A stretch of 64,000 bases of DNA from Paralvinella palmiformis. Lineage: Eukaryota; Annelida; Polychaeta; Terebellida; Alvinellidae. Position 1 is the first letter of the stretch. Every line of letters starts with the position of its first letter. Position numbers and translations under genes: made by a program. Where the stretch lies: contig JAODUP010000951.1 in NCBI GenBank assembly GCA_025642065.1, positions 274,501-338,500 on the forward strand, given 5' to 3'. Shown in pieces: positions 22,051 through 33,239 of the stretch. Under the pieces are notes generated by a model, which ran no database searches, was not told the origin of the DNA, and saw only the letters and a program-made list of their open reading frames with translations.

Positions 22051-23190
22051 CCTTCATCTAGTGACATTTACATGGATGTGAATGTGTTTTGCCATTTAGC
22101 CAAAGATACATTGATGTTTTATAGCAGAATTTTATTTATATCTCACTCTCACTTTCTTGCCAACTGATTCACTTAGTATACATGTCAGAGATAGAGAGAG
22201 AGAGAGAGAGAGTGTGTGTGTGTGTCTTTTAGATTCTGTGATAATTTTGGCAATTATTATGGTGATGCGATGTAACGGCAGTTCATCTCTCTGTCGATGA
22301 TAACATTGTTAACTAACTGCTTTGTTATTATTTTGTCAGTTACAAGTATACATATCCCTCAGTCATTATTTGATAGTGTGGCGTTATTACGCCATATCTC
22401 ATTTTCCATAATGCTCGAGTCTGTCCAAGATATAATTCCAAGAAGATAATAATTTCTAGTAATCAGGTGTAATGTAGCACAACAAACAGTCTGGTCTTCA
22501 CGGCTCACTGTTGTGTTGTGTTGTGCTGTGCTTTTGTGTGCCTTGTTATAATCCAGTTGTACATATCTTGATCTCATTATATTTTACTACTGTTGTGTTC
22601 TGTATGGGTTGTCGCTTAGCGAAACTCATCATCTAGATGGCAGTGTCTCCTGCAGGCTGTTCAATGAAATGATTGCATGTTTTCTTTTTTCTGTCCGGTT
22701 TGATTGTCAGAGAAAATTAACCAACCCACGTAATATTATGGTCCATTTTTGGTCAGACTTAGGAATTGTCAGAATGGTTTCGGTACCCACTTGTGGCAGG
22801 GATAGGAATGTTCTGTTTATGAATGTCCTCCACTGTATGCACAGGATTTCATTAGGTTTTTATGAAAAAAATGGACACTTTCGTCACTGTTGTGATGATG
22901 TGGTTGTTTGAACAAGTTAAATTGTTCAGTTTATTGAATTGTGCCGTGGAAGTTGAATATTCAGCGGGTTGAATGCACCCAGAAATATACCCAGGTAATG
23001 CTAGGATTCGATCCCACGACTTAGGTTCTTCACTGCCGTGTACTACCAACTGCATTACAGAACTATTCAGTTATTCTGTTGGACTTTCACGTCATGTCAA
23101 AATATTCGATCTCTCAGACTTGATATGTTTTAGAAACAAGTTCATTATATCTCGGTGTCTATTGAATGTGTACACCTGTGTACTGGGGTC
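22051..23190 (+). other. INVS 3' UTR and downstream region
   Basis: Follows the INVS stop. It contains (GA)n/(GT)n simple repeats at 22193-22225. No canonical AATAAA is seen soon after the stop; the first ones lie beyond 23200 inside repeats, so the transcript end is undefined. Confidence 0.5.
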
Positions 23191-23194
23191 ATAA

Positions 23195-23489
23195 CAGGGT
23201 TCCCACACATCCTGGAAAATAAAAAAATTCATTTTCCAGGTCCTCCTTGATTGTAGAAGAAAGTACTGGTATATAGTCTTGATTTACCATGTTAGTTAAA
23301 ATATAAATAAAAGTGGGTGGATAAAACAGCTAGAAGGGCTGTACCATAAAATATTCAATAATCATCATACATTGAATAAATGTAATATACTTTTTGGCAC
23401 ATTTATTACCTTTAAATTTTGTATACTTTGTCCTGGAAAATGGTAATTTTATCCTGGAAAATAATATTTCCTTGGCTGTAGGAACCATG
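23195..23489. mobile_element. TIR element family C, copy 1, 5-bp TSD
   Basis: The left end is CAGGGTTCCCACACATCC. The right end, complemented, reads CATGGTTCCTACAGCC. The 5-bp repeat CATAA flanks both sides (23190-23194, 23490-23494). The interior is shared with 25231-25624 (for example CATTTTCCAGGTCC and TTTCCTTGGCTGT). Non-coding MITE. Confidence 0.75.
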
Positions 23490-23819
23490 CATAACTGATT
23501 TGTTATTTACATTTGTTTGTCATTTATGCTACAAGCTAATGTTTGTTATTCTGTCATATGTATGTCAGTTTTTATACATAAGTGTTTCATGATCTAAGAA
23601 GTAGCCAGGTTCAAGTTATATCGTGTATGCATATTCATCAGCCTCATTATGTACTAGTCGTACTGAGAGAAGTATTACCTGTTTGATGTGTGTATGTGTG
23701 TGTCATGGGCCAAACACTTCTTAAGGTATTCAAATAAGAATAACAATATTTTCCAGTTCCATGCACACAAATATGACTGTGAATACAGGAATAGAATAAG
23801 TACACAAATATAAATACGT

Positions 23820-23852
<33 letters not shown>

Positions 23853-25230
23853 ACCTGGATGTTCCACATATATGCTCCAAAAGTATTCAAATGTAAGTAC
23901 TTTGAAATTGTTATTTAAATATAAATATCTTGAAATTGATTTTTGAATATGAACACAGATGTCTAATGTTTGTATGCTGATATTAAATCATAAGGCACAT
24001 ACTACGTATGATAAGACAACTGCTGTATAACTGTAAACTGGGTTGAGTTTTGGTTTTAATGGTTCAGGTCAACTTAATGTTTGTTGTTCACCAATTGTCG
24101 CAAGCTACGAAAGTGAAAACTACCATAACTTGTGGTTTGCTAGATACCTAGTTTCTGTTATCTGATAAACAGTTCCTTGTCCTGTGTTGGAGTCACCCCC
24201 TCAAGATTTTCTATCGACTTCGGCTGAACTGTTGTCTTCATGATTAGCTTTTATAAAATATGTTAGCACTGTTCACGTACTGCACTGAAATATGGTTGGC
24301 AGATTATGTTAAGATCACATTTCTGGCAAGAATGACCCTTATTTTGAAATCACCTGGTGATTAACTGACTGTATAACTTGTTTGGTATTTCCCAATCAAT
24401 GGATGAATAAATATTTGATCTTGTTGATGTAGTTATCAGTATAAAGAAGTCTGCTATTACCTGTTCACCTGATTTATTTATCGTTAATTGTCTCATTGTT
24501 GTTCTGTGGGATGTAATTACGACATTGCGGAAACTTGTCGATGTCTCCTGTAGCGTGCTGTTGAGTGCTGTTTCTACAATAACTGTGGGATGTATGTTTT
24601 TCTGTGCGTTTCTGTGATTTCACAGCATCACCTAATAAATACCAGTTGTTGCTACTGAAATGAGATGTTTTTCATTAACTGGTTCTATTACTTCTAGCAG
24701 CATTTAGTATAAGTGTATAGATCTCCTTCTGCCATGTGGTATTTATCATGATCACACCAAATTAAATTCCATTCTTAAATAATCAAATTTAACAAAAACA
24801 AACCAGTATTAACAAAATATCTTAAATGTGTTATTAAAACAATGTTCTATTGCCTAATTCAGTTAATTCTACAATTTGATGCATAAAGCTACAAGTGATG
24901 TGCTGTTGATTATCATAAGGTACAGTCTTTCAAATTTACTGTAAGCCACTAGACATTGGTGAGTTAAATATCTGATGACCTATTTGGAAATTGCAGCATC
25001 TAGATTTAGCTAGCTGCATTATAAAGCTACTGAGTATTTCACACAAGTCTAACCTTATATTGATCTGGATACTCTTTAAAGTTGCTGAATATTTAATATA
25101 TATAACATTTCAAGTATTGCTTTGGATGCTCTGCATCATGGCATGGCTTCAAAATATATTGATGCCGTTGTTACAGCTAGAGCAGTATAATTTGAGGAAA
25201 AAAAAGTTGTGTTCAATTCCCTGGAACCAA

Positions 25231-25624
25231 CAGCGTTCCTATGCGTATGGAAAATAACAAATTCATTTTCCAGGTCCTGGAAATGTCCTTGAATTTTATA
25301 AAATCAGATAATGTCGTGGAATAATATTCCCTCTAAAAAAATCCACTTAGAACAAAAAAGCCTGTGAATAAATATTATGCTTGTAGAAGAAAACTTCGAT
25401 TGTAGAAGAAAAAAATACTGGTACATAGTCTTGATAGCCTATGTCAATTAAAATTTTAATACAAGTGGGTATATCAGACAGCTAGAAGGGGTGAGAAGAA
25501 GGAGGCTGTATCATAAAAATGTCAATAAATATTATATGCTTTTTTTGCACATAAAGTATACTTTGTCATGGAAAATGGTAATTATGTCCTGGAACGGATT
25601 ATTTCCTTGGCTGTGGGAACCATG
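25231..25624. mobile_element. TIR element family C, copy 2, 5-bp TSD
   Basis: The ends are CAGCGTTCC... and ...GCTGTGGGAACCATG. Flanking 5-bp repeat ACCAA at 25226-25230 and 25625-25629. About 400 bp, slightly longer than copy 1 owing to an internal duplication around TTGTAGAAGAAAA. Confidence 0.75.
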
Positions 25625-25901
25625 ACCAAGCCAAACACCAACAAAATACGACAAAACTACAATAATATCTATTATTATAAACTATAACCGTTCAGTTCAA
25701 GAAATTAAAAATACGCCATTGGGAGCAAGTTGCTACAATGGCTCGTCATCATCAGTTAAAATCATCAAACAAATACGACATATTTGTTCCTCTCAGCAAT
25801 TAATTTATTTCGTTGGCTGTCCGAATGGGAATCGTGGTGCAGGCGTATTGGTGTTGGAGGAGTTTGTAGACGAGGTGGTTGAAGTGAACATCTGATGCTG
25901 T

Positions 25902-26213
25902 TTGGAGGATGGCCACGTGGTCTCGGATTATGTGTCCACAACTCTCCAAAATTCCTAGTAAAATAGGTAAGCGTCATTGATAATACATGCAGATGTGTGT
26001 TTGCAGTGTTGCTTCTAGGATGCGTTTTTGTGGGATTCCCGCAATATTTGATGCTGCTGATTGGAGGATGGCTACGTGGTCTCGGGTTATGTGTCCACAA
26101 CTCTCCAAAATTCCTAGTAAAATAGGTAAGCGTCATTGATAATACATGCAGATGTGTGTTTGCAGTGTTGCTTCTAGGACGCGTTTTTGTGGGGATTCCC
26201 GCAATATTTTAAC
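25902..26213 (+). repeat. 159-bp tandem duplication leading into family B
   Basis: Two nearly identical units (25902-26060 and 26061-26213) begin TTGGAGGATGG and run through ...CTAGTAAAATAGGTAAGCG to GATTCCCGCAATATTT. The second continues into the family B element. Confidence 0.85.
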
Positions 26214-27090
26214 ATATGGCGCAAAATAAAAAAATCCCTGGGCACCACATGGGGCAGAATAAAATCCCATTATGCAATATTGTAAGTGTAGTGCGCATTA
26301 ACGGTCTCTTCATTATATTTGTTTTAATAATGCTATGCCACAGGTATGACATTATCTGCAGAATATGGCTCCTGATAAACGCCAAATATTTATCATCCGA
26401 TAGTTTTCTGATCTGAAATAATGCCAAAATCTACTGCTATAACCATTCCAAGTGTCATACTTATAAATATTTATTGGAAATAAGAATCGTGCTTGAAGGA
26501 TGGGAGAGATATTGGTGGACTGGTGATCTATGCTGGTAAACGTCCATTTTGCATTATGATTGTCACGTGACTCAAATACTCTCCTGACTGGGCAGTTGTC
26601 TTTGTTTATAAAAATATAAGCACATTGTCTTGCTTATATTGTGTATTTCTCTGTCCCTTTCCTATTAATTTGTTTGATCACTGTACTTGTTGCATTTTAT
26701 GTGTTAATATTATGACATAAATATGGATTGCATATATCATATTAACTGTGTTTATACATTGCTGAAGGAATATATGCAATTTTTGGTAACTCAATAATTG
26801 TGTTTCTACTTTGACTCTGTCCGTCCACTGTCTAGTGTGGGAGGCTGTTCTCCTCTATGAATAGTATTAAAACTTTGTCTGTGGAGCTCCTTTGACCAGG
26901 AAAATCTACGTGATTTGATACTTATTGCATGTGATGGTCAACTACCCAAAGAATTTCTTCCAGGTCTATTGTTGATAAGTGGCTGGTATCTGGTAATGGT
27001 GGTCGTCGCCAGAATCGGCGCAAGAAGAAAATTCCTGGCAGATTGTGGACATCACGGATAATTTAGTACTGGAAGAACTATGAACTAAAG
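26165..27090 (+). mobile_element. DNA-element family B, copy 2 (truncated)
   Basis: Parallel to 17522-18450 in blocks such as GATAGTTTTCTGATCTGAAA, CATCCATTTTGCATTATGAT-like sequence, and GTGATGGTCAACTACCCAAAG. It lacks the CAGGGCCAGA terminal end. Confidence 0.7.
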
Positions 27091-27221
27091 GCACAACATG
27101 CATGTTCTCAGCAGAAACATTCCAATACTTTCCTGACCTTGCTATCTATCAAATCTCACGAAAGACACTTCATACTATACAATGTTATAACTGAAATAAC
27201 ATTATATACAAATAGGATTTG

Positions 27222-27543
27222 AACGTTAAATTGTTTTGATATGGATAAATAGGATAAATTACATGGTTTTATGATGTCTAGTGTCATATGAGCCGTAGGT
27301 CGCGTTTCGCGTAAAAATATTACTCTTTCCAATTTTCAAATGTTGGCAGCTATGTGATTTTATAATCCCCTAATAAGTCCCGTGAACTTTATCTTATCTC
27401 TACATTTCTGCTAAAATCTTGTCTTCACACACTAATTGTTCTAATTACTCAAATATTAAATTTATCACTAATATCCAGTGTTCCCTTCTCATTTTAAACA
27501 TACCCATGTAATCCCTCCTTAAGACATCTTTACAAGCCAATGA
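27222..27543 (-). repeat. Inverted copy of a Gypsy segment (left arm)
   Basis: Reverse complement of 29252-29569 at high identity over about 320 bp, with a few small indels. The spacer of about 1.7 kb holds LINE fragments and the Gypsy 5' end. In Gypsy orientation the segment spans the end of gag and the start of the RT remnant. Confidence 0.88.
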
Positions 27544-27549
27544 CGTAAA

Positions 27550-28695
27550 CAGTTATAGAACTATTTCTAAGCTATCATTCATATCTAAAGTATTAGAAAA
27601 ATCCGTATCCTGTCGTTTGAACGGTCACTTAAACTGTAATCACTTGTATAATGCTTTCAGTCTATTTACAAAGAATTTCACTCTACCGAAACCGCTCTAC
27701 TAAAAGTTCATATCGACATGGCACTAAACATGGACACAATGAAGGTCACGGCTTTAACATTTTTAGTTTTATCTGCAGCTTTTGACACCATTGATTATTC
27801 TGTTCTAGATCACCTCTCTGATTGGTATGGTCAGGCACAGCACTTACCTGGATCCACTCGTTCTTAATAAATAGGTTTCAATCAATAGAAATAAGAAAAT
27901 GTTTTTCAAAGGCAGTACCTTTATTTTGCGGTGTTCCCCAAGGCTCTGTTCTTGGACCACTACTATTTACTCTGTATACCACACCAATAAGCTCACTTAT
28001 TTACAGCCACAAATTAGACCATCATTTATGTGCAGATGACACCCAAGTATACATATCTTTATCTACAGTAGACACTGATCTTTCCCTTAAACAGCTTGGT
28101 GACTGTCTCAGTGATATCTCTGGCTGGATGACAAACAATAAATTTAGGCTCAATGCCAACAAAACAGATTTCATCATTATAGCTACATCCAGACAAACTT
28201 ACTCATTTCTTCCCTACAAAAATCCTTAGGCATAGCATCACACCATCAGACACTGTACATAATCTTGGTGTTACATTTGATAGCGATTTTAATTTCAGAA
28301 AACATGTTTCTCTGACATGTCGCTCTTGCTTCCATCATATTCGTCATCTTCGCCGTATTCGGCACTATATTTCTCTTTCAGTCGCCAAAACCATTGCTAC
28401 AGCACTCATTATTAGCATGCTGGGACTCATGCTTTTTCAGTTGCTGTCCCTACTCTCTGGAATTCACTCTCTGGACATGTTAAGTCATCAAATAGCATAG
28501 TTTCTTTCCATAACCATTTGAAAACTCACCTTTTCAGACTCGCTTATCCTTCCTAAGTTTCCTTTCCATCTGATCATTGTTGATGAACAATACATCGTAC
28601 CCGGCCTATGAGTTTGCCCAACCCATGTACCAGGTGCACCACTGAGCTCTATTCTTTTCGATGATATTAGCGCTATAGAAGTTTTCTAATTATTA
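27550..28695 (+). pseudogene. L2/CR1-type LINE reverse transcriptase fragment
   Basis: Pieces in three frames read FISKVLEKSVSCRLNGHLN, HSTETALLKVHIDMALN-like sequence, LVLSAAFDTIDYSVLDHL, GVPQGSVLGPLLFTLY, and CADDTQVYISLSTVDTDLSL (normally YADD; here the Y is changed to C). The C-terminal LWNSLSGHVKSSNSIVSFHN and KTHLFRLAYPS then appear. It ends in a 3' UTR with GCGCTATAG and an ATT-type tail at about 28670-28700. It has stops, frameshifts and an internal deletion near 28410. It is a dead fragment lacking the N-terminal domains. Confidence 0.88.
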
Positions 28696-28700
28696 TTAAT

Positions 28701-28925
28701 GATGAAAGTTTAGAGAGCTGTCAATGATCTTGACAAGAAATATGTGTCACCGAAGTTAAAAGGGAAAGTGTATTTGACGTGTGTATGGAATGCAGTGATG
28801 TATGGAAGTGAGACATGAATGCCGACCAGATACGACAATTTGAGTAGACAGAGATGAGAATAAGGTATGAAGTACAGAGTTGAAGGAGAGAATGGGGATT
28901 AAACTGGTTGTATTGATAATAGGAA
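28701..28925 (+). pseudogene. LINE C-terminal fragment, 5' half of a split copy
   Basis: It reads RAVNDLDKKYVSPKLKGKVY and CVWNAVMYGSETW, the post-RT region of non-LTR elements. The matching downstream part resumes at about 32472 (see that entry), so the interval between was probably inserted later. Confidence 0.65.
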
Positions 28926-29037
28926 AGTTACTTTTATATGTATTGCCACATAAGTCACCGCAGATACATTGTTATTGTAGGTGAAGTTTAGTTAATAAGA
29001 TATACGGCAAAACCAGATGTTGTTCATATAATAATAC

Positions 29038-29265
29038 ATGGTACCAGAAACAAAAAATAACCCACGAAATCTGGATCAGATCAAGCCCCCCCCCCCCAGT
29101 CATTTACAATGTACGGGAAATGTTGGGGAAAGCTGGAGACGTTTTATACAAGCATTTGAACTGTATCTGATGGCGATTGCGGCATATTCTAAAAGTGATA
29201 AACAGTGCATTGCCATCTTTCTGATTGTGGCAGGACAGGAGGCTCTGAAAATCATTGGCTGGTAA
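29038..29265 (+). pseudogene. Gypsy gag N-terminal fragment
   Basis: 75 codons beginning right after the left LTR remnant. It contains SHLQCTGNVGESWRRFIQAF and AIFLIVAGQEAL, the conserved start of Gypsy capsid proteins. It stops at 29263-29265; capsid remainder, nucleocapsid knuckle and protease are absent. Confidence 0.8.
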
Positions 29266-29569
29266 AGATGATGTCTTAAGGAGGGATTACATGGGTATGT
29301 TTAAAATTAGAAGGGAACACTGGAGATTAGTGATACATTTATTATCTGGAACAATTAGTGTGTGAAGACAAGATTTTAGCAGAAATGTAGAGATAGGATA
29401 AAGTTCACGGGACTTATTAGGGGATTATAAAATCACATAGCTGCCAACATTTGAAAATTGGAAAGAGTAATAATTTTCACGCGAAACGCGACCTACGGCT
29501 CATATGACACTAGACATCATAAAACCATGTAATTTATCATATTTATCCATATCAAAACAATTTAACGTT
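29252..29569 (+). repeat. Right arm of the Gypsy-derived inverted repeat
   Basis: Pairs with 27222-27543. It includes the gag stop region and the start of the RT remnant. Because the partner carries the same gag-RT deletion junction, the two arms descend from one already deleted element. Confidence 0.88.
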
Positions 29570-29909
29570 AAACGTGAACATTTTCATCTACCAACAAAGA
29601 CAGAGATTACAGCTGAGATGGCTGGAGCTAAGTGGTTCACTAAGCTAGATGCTTCAAATGGATTCTGGCAGATTGAACTGGACAAGCCCAGTGCCAGATT
29701 ATGTACATTCAATACACCATTTGGACGGTACTGTTTCAACCGACTACCGTTTGGAATATGCTCAAGTCCTGAGGTATTCCATAAAACAGTCTCGCAAATG
29801 GGTGCAGGGATACAAAGATCAACATGATCAACGTGTCAAAATCGTCCTGGATCGTATACGAAAATCAGGACTGAAACTAAACAGAAACAAATGCCAAGCT
29901 GACAGCTGA
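29504..29909 (+). pseudogene. Gypsy reverse transcriptase fragment
   Basis: It reads MAGAKWFTKLDASNGFWQIE and FGRYCFNRLPFGICSSPEVF, RT fingers/palm motifs. A frame change near 29820 leads to DQRVKIVLDRIRKSGLKLN. The block with the catalytic YxDD motif is deleted between them, so no active site remains. Confidence 0.88.
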
Positions 29910-29984
29910 GGGAATACAACCAGATAATGACAAGGTAGCAGATATCAAGGCTATGCCAGCACCAACATTGATGAATCCCAAACA

Positions 29985-30836
29985 CGCCTTGGTTTGATAA
30001 AGTATCTAGGCAGGTTCATCCCTAACTTGTCAGCTGAAACAGCAAACATACGTCATTTACTAGAAACAGATGTGGAATTCCGGTGGACATCTACACATGA
30101 AGCCGAGTGGAATTATGTTAAACAAGTGATCGTGTCTGAGCCAGTTCTTAAATTTTACGATCCATCGCTACCGACAATGATATCTTCAGACACGTCCAAA
30201 GACGGCATTGGAGCGGTCCTCCTACAAGAACATGATTCTCGCTGGCACCCAGTATAATTTGCATCGCGCACACTAACAAGTGCAGAAACGCGTTATGCAC
30301 AGATAGAAAAGGAAACCCTTGGAATTGCATTTGGATGTGGAAAGTATATTTATGGTAAAGAAATAATACTAGAGACAGACCACAAGCTGCTCATCAGTAT
30401 TGCAAGACGTAACTTATCAGACTGTCCAACCAGGATCCAAAGATTATTACTAAAACTTCAGCCATACACATCTGAACTGATCTTCACGCCTGGCAAACAT
30501 TTAGTATGGGCTGATTTATTGTGCCGTACATCAAACCAGAATCGTGAGAGTTCGACTGAAGTAGATGTAAAAGTACACGTAGACATGATTGTCAACTCAC
30601 TTCCTGTCAGCGAACAGAAGTGGGAGGAAATATCTCGTGAAACTAAAACAGACTATAAACTTTCACAAGTGCTGAAACATGTTCTAGATGGATGGTCTGG
30701 CCCATGTGCTCGTTTATGTCAACCATACTACAGTTTTAGTGAAGAAATATCTTTAGTGAACGGGGTACTCCTGGAAGGACCAGAGGATAATAGGACCCTC
30801 CTCTATGCAATCATTTATGCTAAGTCGTTTCCATGA
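29985..30836 (+). pseudogene. Gypsy RNase H and linker fragment
   Basis: It reads IKYLGRFIPNLSAETANIRH, then ISSDTSKDGIGAVLLQE, a stop at 30255-30257, then ASRTLTSAETRYAQIEKETL and LGIAFGCGKYIYGKE, and ADLLCRTSNQ. Typical Ty3/Gypsy RNase H followed by the tether to integrase, with a premature stop inside. Confidence 0.87.
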
Positions 30837-31410
30837 TGGACATATGGGTATTGAGAAGACAAGACGCACCGCCCGTGAGGTCATGTATTGGCCAAACATG
30901 AATAATTATATATCGAACATGATCATGTCCTGTACTCCATGTCAGCGACATCAGAGGTCCCAGCAGAAAGAGCCAATCATACAACATGACCAGACAAAAC
31001 CATGGGAGAAGATTGGTATGGATCTATTCCAGCTAGGAAACAATACATATTTATTGCTCACAAACACATCAGACACTGTAATTACACATGTTAAATCCAT
31101 GTTTGCACGTCATGGAATTCCAGAACAAGTGATCAGTGACAATGGTCCCCAATTCAGCTCGGAATGCTTTCGTTTGTTTGCAAGAGAATATGATTTTAGT
31201 CACACAACATCAAGCCCAAGATATCCACAGTCTAATGGTATGGCAGAAAAGGGTGTAGGAATTGTAAAAAATCTGCTTACTAAGGCCATAGAATCAGGAA
31301 ACGACCCATATCTTACACTACTTAGTTACAGATCCAGTCCACTGGCATGTGGATACTCGCCCGGGAAGAAAACTCCACAACAGGATTCCCAGATTATCAG
31401 ACCATATTAA
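30805..31410 (+). pseudogene. Gypsy integrase fragment
   Basis: The zinc-binding HHCC region is visible (FHDGHMGIEKTRRTAREV, then CTPCQRHQ). In the catalytic core a D appears in GMDLFQLG, a second in ISDNGPQFSS and a Glu in NGMAEKGVGIVKN. The interval between the first two acidic residues is abnormally short, implying an internal deletion. The frame ends at 31408-31410, before the 3' LTR remnant. Confidence 0.87.
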
Positions 31411-31582
31411 TGTATGTGGTGGTGGTGTTGTTAATGCAAAATTTCAAAATAGCACTCGTAGCTATTATAAGGTGAAGTTTAGTTAATAAAACTCGGCTGG
31501 AGATATACGGCAAAACCAGATGTTGTTCATATAATAATACACTGGTGACTGAAGTTGTTAAGAGGAACATAATAATTATAAT

Positions 31583-32430
31583 ATATATTTAATAAAGCGC
31601 CCTTACTCAGGGCATGACACTTACTCTTGATATTCACTTGTCTTGTAGGACAAGTGCTGCAAAGTTTTACTTGTCCCATCTGAAATTTACTTGTCCCAAC
31701 AAGCCTCCACAATATCACTGAATTACGCGAAGTTACAATTTATTAACAGCGTTGAATAAAGAATGGTGTTTTTGTTTGTTGTATATTTATTTGTGAAACA
31801 CAAGCACATGGAGGCAAAGTGGATGTAAACAAAACACACGGCCTGAAACTTCCTTGACCAGATGACATTAACGAGCCAACCACGATCAACTTTATACTGG
31901 CTAAACAACCGTATACATTGATAACGCATGCTGTGATTGGCTCACGCATTTGACATGCGCAGTTGGTTTCAGTCTTTTAGCAAACTTCCGAACGGTGATC
32001 TGGGGAAAATGACACGTAAATTGAAATGTCAAGAAATGACGAATAAACAGTCGTTTTCGATATGCTTCAGTTTACTTGTCCTGTCGGACAAGTACTTGGG
32101 ACGATCTACGTGTCCTACATGCAAAACCACTCACACAGGACAAGCGTTAATGTCCTGCCCTGTTACTAACAGGAGCCACTCAAAGGCTTTGTACAGATAA
32201 TATGTGATATAATAATACACCAAATAATATGTATGTAAAAACCATACAAGAGATTTAAAAGAAAATTATTATTTATCTGTGAAAGCAACTATGAACAGGT
32301 GTGTTTTTAGAACAGATTTTAAATTTTCAAGAGACATCATATTTCTAATATCTGCCGGCAACCTATTCCACAAAGTGGGTGCTGCAACATGAAACTAACA
32401 ATCAACATATAACTTGAGCCCAGACACTGG
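31583..32430 (-). mobile_element. L2/CR1-type LINE 3' end with a nested TIR element
   Basis: Read on the - strand it contains [18 protein letters not shown] and KTHLFIVAFTDK sequence, then a 3' UTR ending GGGCGCTTTATTAAATATA. A homologous uninterrupted copy lies at 42370-42640. This copy is split by the element at 31606-32162. Confidence 0.8.
31606..32162. mobile_element. 557-bp TIR element, 5-bp TSD (family D)
   Basis: Ends CAGGGCATGACACTTA... and ...TTAATGTCCTGCCCTG are inverted. TTACT is duplicated at 31601-31605 and 32163-32167. The homologous LINE tail at 42410 has a single CTTACTAGCAGGAGCC at this point, that is, an empty site. The interior repeats ACTTGTCC/GGACAAGT words. Non-coding. 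Confidence 0.88.
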
Positions 32431-32471
32431 CACCTGCAATAGTATCTGACTGGGTGACCCAAGTTTGTTGA

Positions 32472-32695
32472 GGTGGCTGGGACTTGTGTTACGGAAAGGT
32501 GATGGCGACTGGATAAAGAGACACATGTTGTAGGAGGTGGACGGTTTGAGAGTTAGAGGAAGACCAAGGATGACATGGAATCAGGTGGCGGAGGAGGATA
32601 CCAGATACCATGGCCTGAATAAGGTAGATGTGCAAGATTAAGTAAAATTGAAGACTGGTATGGGAACCCACCGGCCAACCCCCTCATGAGGGGTG
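32472..32695 (+). pseudogene. LINE C-terminal fragment, 3' half of a split copy
   Basis: It reads RWLGLVLRKGDGDWIKRHML, a stop, then LRVRGRPRMTWNQVAEED and YHGLNKVDVQD, the extreme C terminus of a non-LTR ORF2. It continues logically from 28701-28925. The Gypsy element and the L2 tail lie between the halves. Confidence 0.7.
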
Positions 32696-32852
32696 AAAAC
32701 AGCTGGAGTGGGCTGTGGAAATTATTAATAAGACTAATTACTGATACTCAAAACAAGTTTATTTCTGACCCAACTTTCATCTAGACACACTAATAATACT
32801 TCAATACCAATACCAATAGTTATAATCGTAATGATAATATCAGTGCTAGTCA

Positions 32853-32872
32853 TACACACACACACACACACA
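32853..32872. repeat. (CA)n microsatellite
   Basis: Run of CA dinucleotides, with another short one just downstream at 32884-32893. Confidence 0.9.
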
Positions 32873-32916
32873 CATCTTCACAGACACACACACATACTTT
32901 CACACATGTTCACAGA

Positions 32917-32922
32917 TTTATT
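32917..32922 (-). terminator. Likely CASD1 polyadenylation signal
   Basis: AATAAA on the - strand about 60 nt after the CASD1 stop codon. Placement suits a short 3' UTR; use is inferred. Confidence 0.5.
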
Positions 32923-32981
32923 ACATAATGAGTATTTAACATTCCTCCACAACATATCAGAACATATCCATCGGGCTTTGT

Positions 32982-33239
32982 TCAGACACCGAATGCACCA
33001 TGTGTTATGGCCACAGGTATTAATACGGCGATGAAACAGATCAGGTTCCTTAGCAATATACGCCAATCATTGGGCACAGCATAGTCAGTCAGCTTGATGG
33101 TCAGCGCGTGGATTTCGTGAGCAGCGCAAACGAAGACAAAGGAGGTGATGATGACGTTCATCACTTGATAGTTTGGTACCAGTACGAGAACACCATGTGT
33201 GTCAGCAGCCAGCCATATGTGGTACTGGGCAATAAACAA
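32982..33239 (-). CDS. CASD1: CASD1 exon 20, terminal
   Basis: Acceptor GTTTCAG|TTG. It encodes [30 protein letters not shown] and a last helix, ending HGAFGV and TGA (32982-32984). The human protein ends similarly just after the last helix. Confidence 0.95.
   Translation of the reverse strand: MFIAQYHIWLAADTHGVLVLVPNYQVMNVIITSFVFVCAAHEIHALTIKLTDYAVPNDWRILLRNLICFIAVLIPVAITHGAFGV

Larger units (their letters stand above)
28940..31545 (+). mobile_element. Degenerate Gypsy-like LTR element
   Basis: A shared terminal block (GGTGAAGTTTAGTTAATAA ... CAAAACCAGATGTTGTTCAT) occurs at 28979-29038 and 31470-31541, interpreted as LTR remnants; the left one lacks about 11 bp. Between them lie gag, RT, RNase H and integrase fragments in the usual Ty3/Gypsy order, all broken by stops, frameshifts and deletions. 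The protease and the RT active-site block are missing. No envelope-like gene is visible. The outer LTR boundaries are not resolved. It is an inactive fossil. Confidence 0.85.

Noticed and set aside
23647..23890. Frames rich in Tyr-Ile
   Set aside because: They are translations of a (TA)n microsatellite.
31937..32200. An 87-codon frame with a CPTC motif
   Set aside because: It lies within the non-coding 557-bp TIR element and runs across its right boundary.
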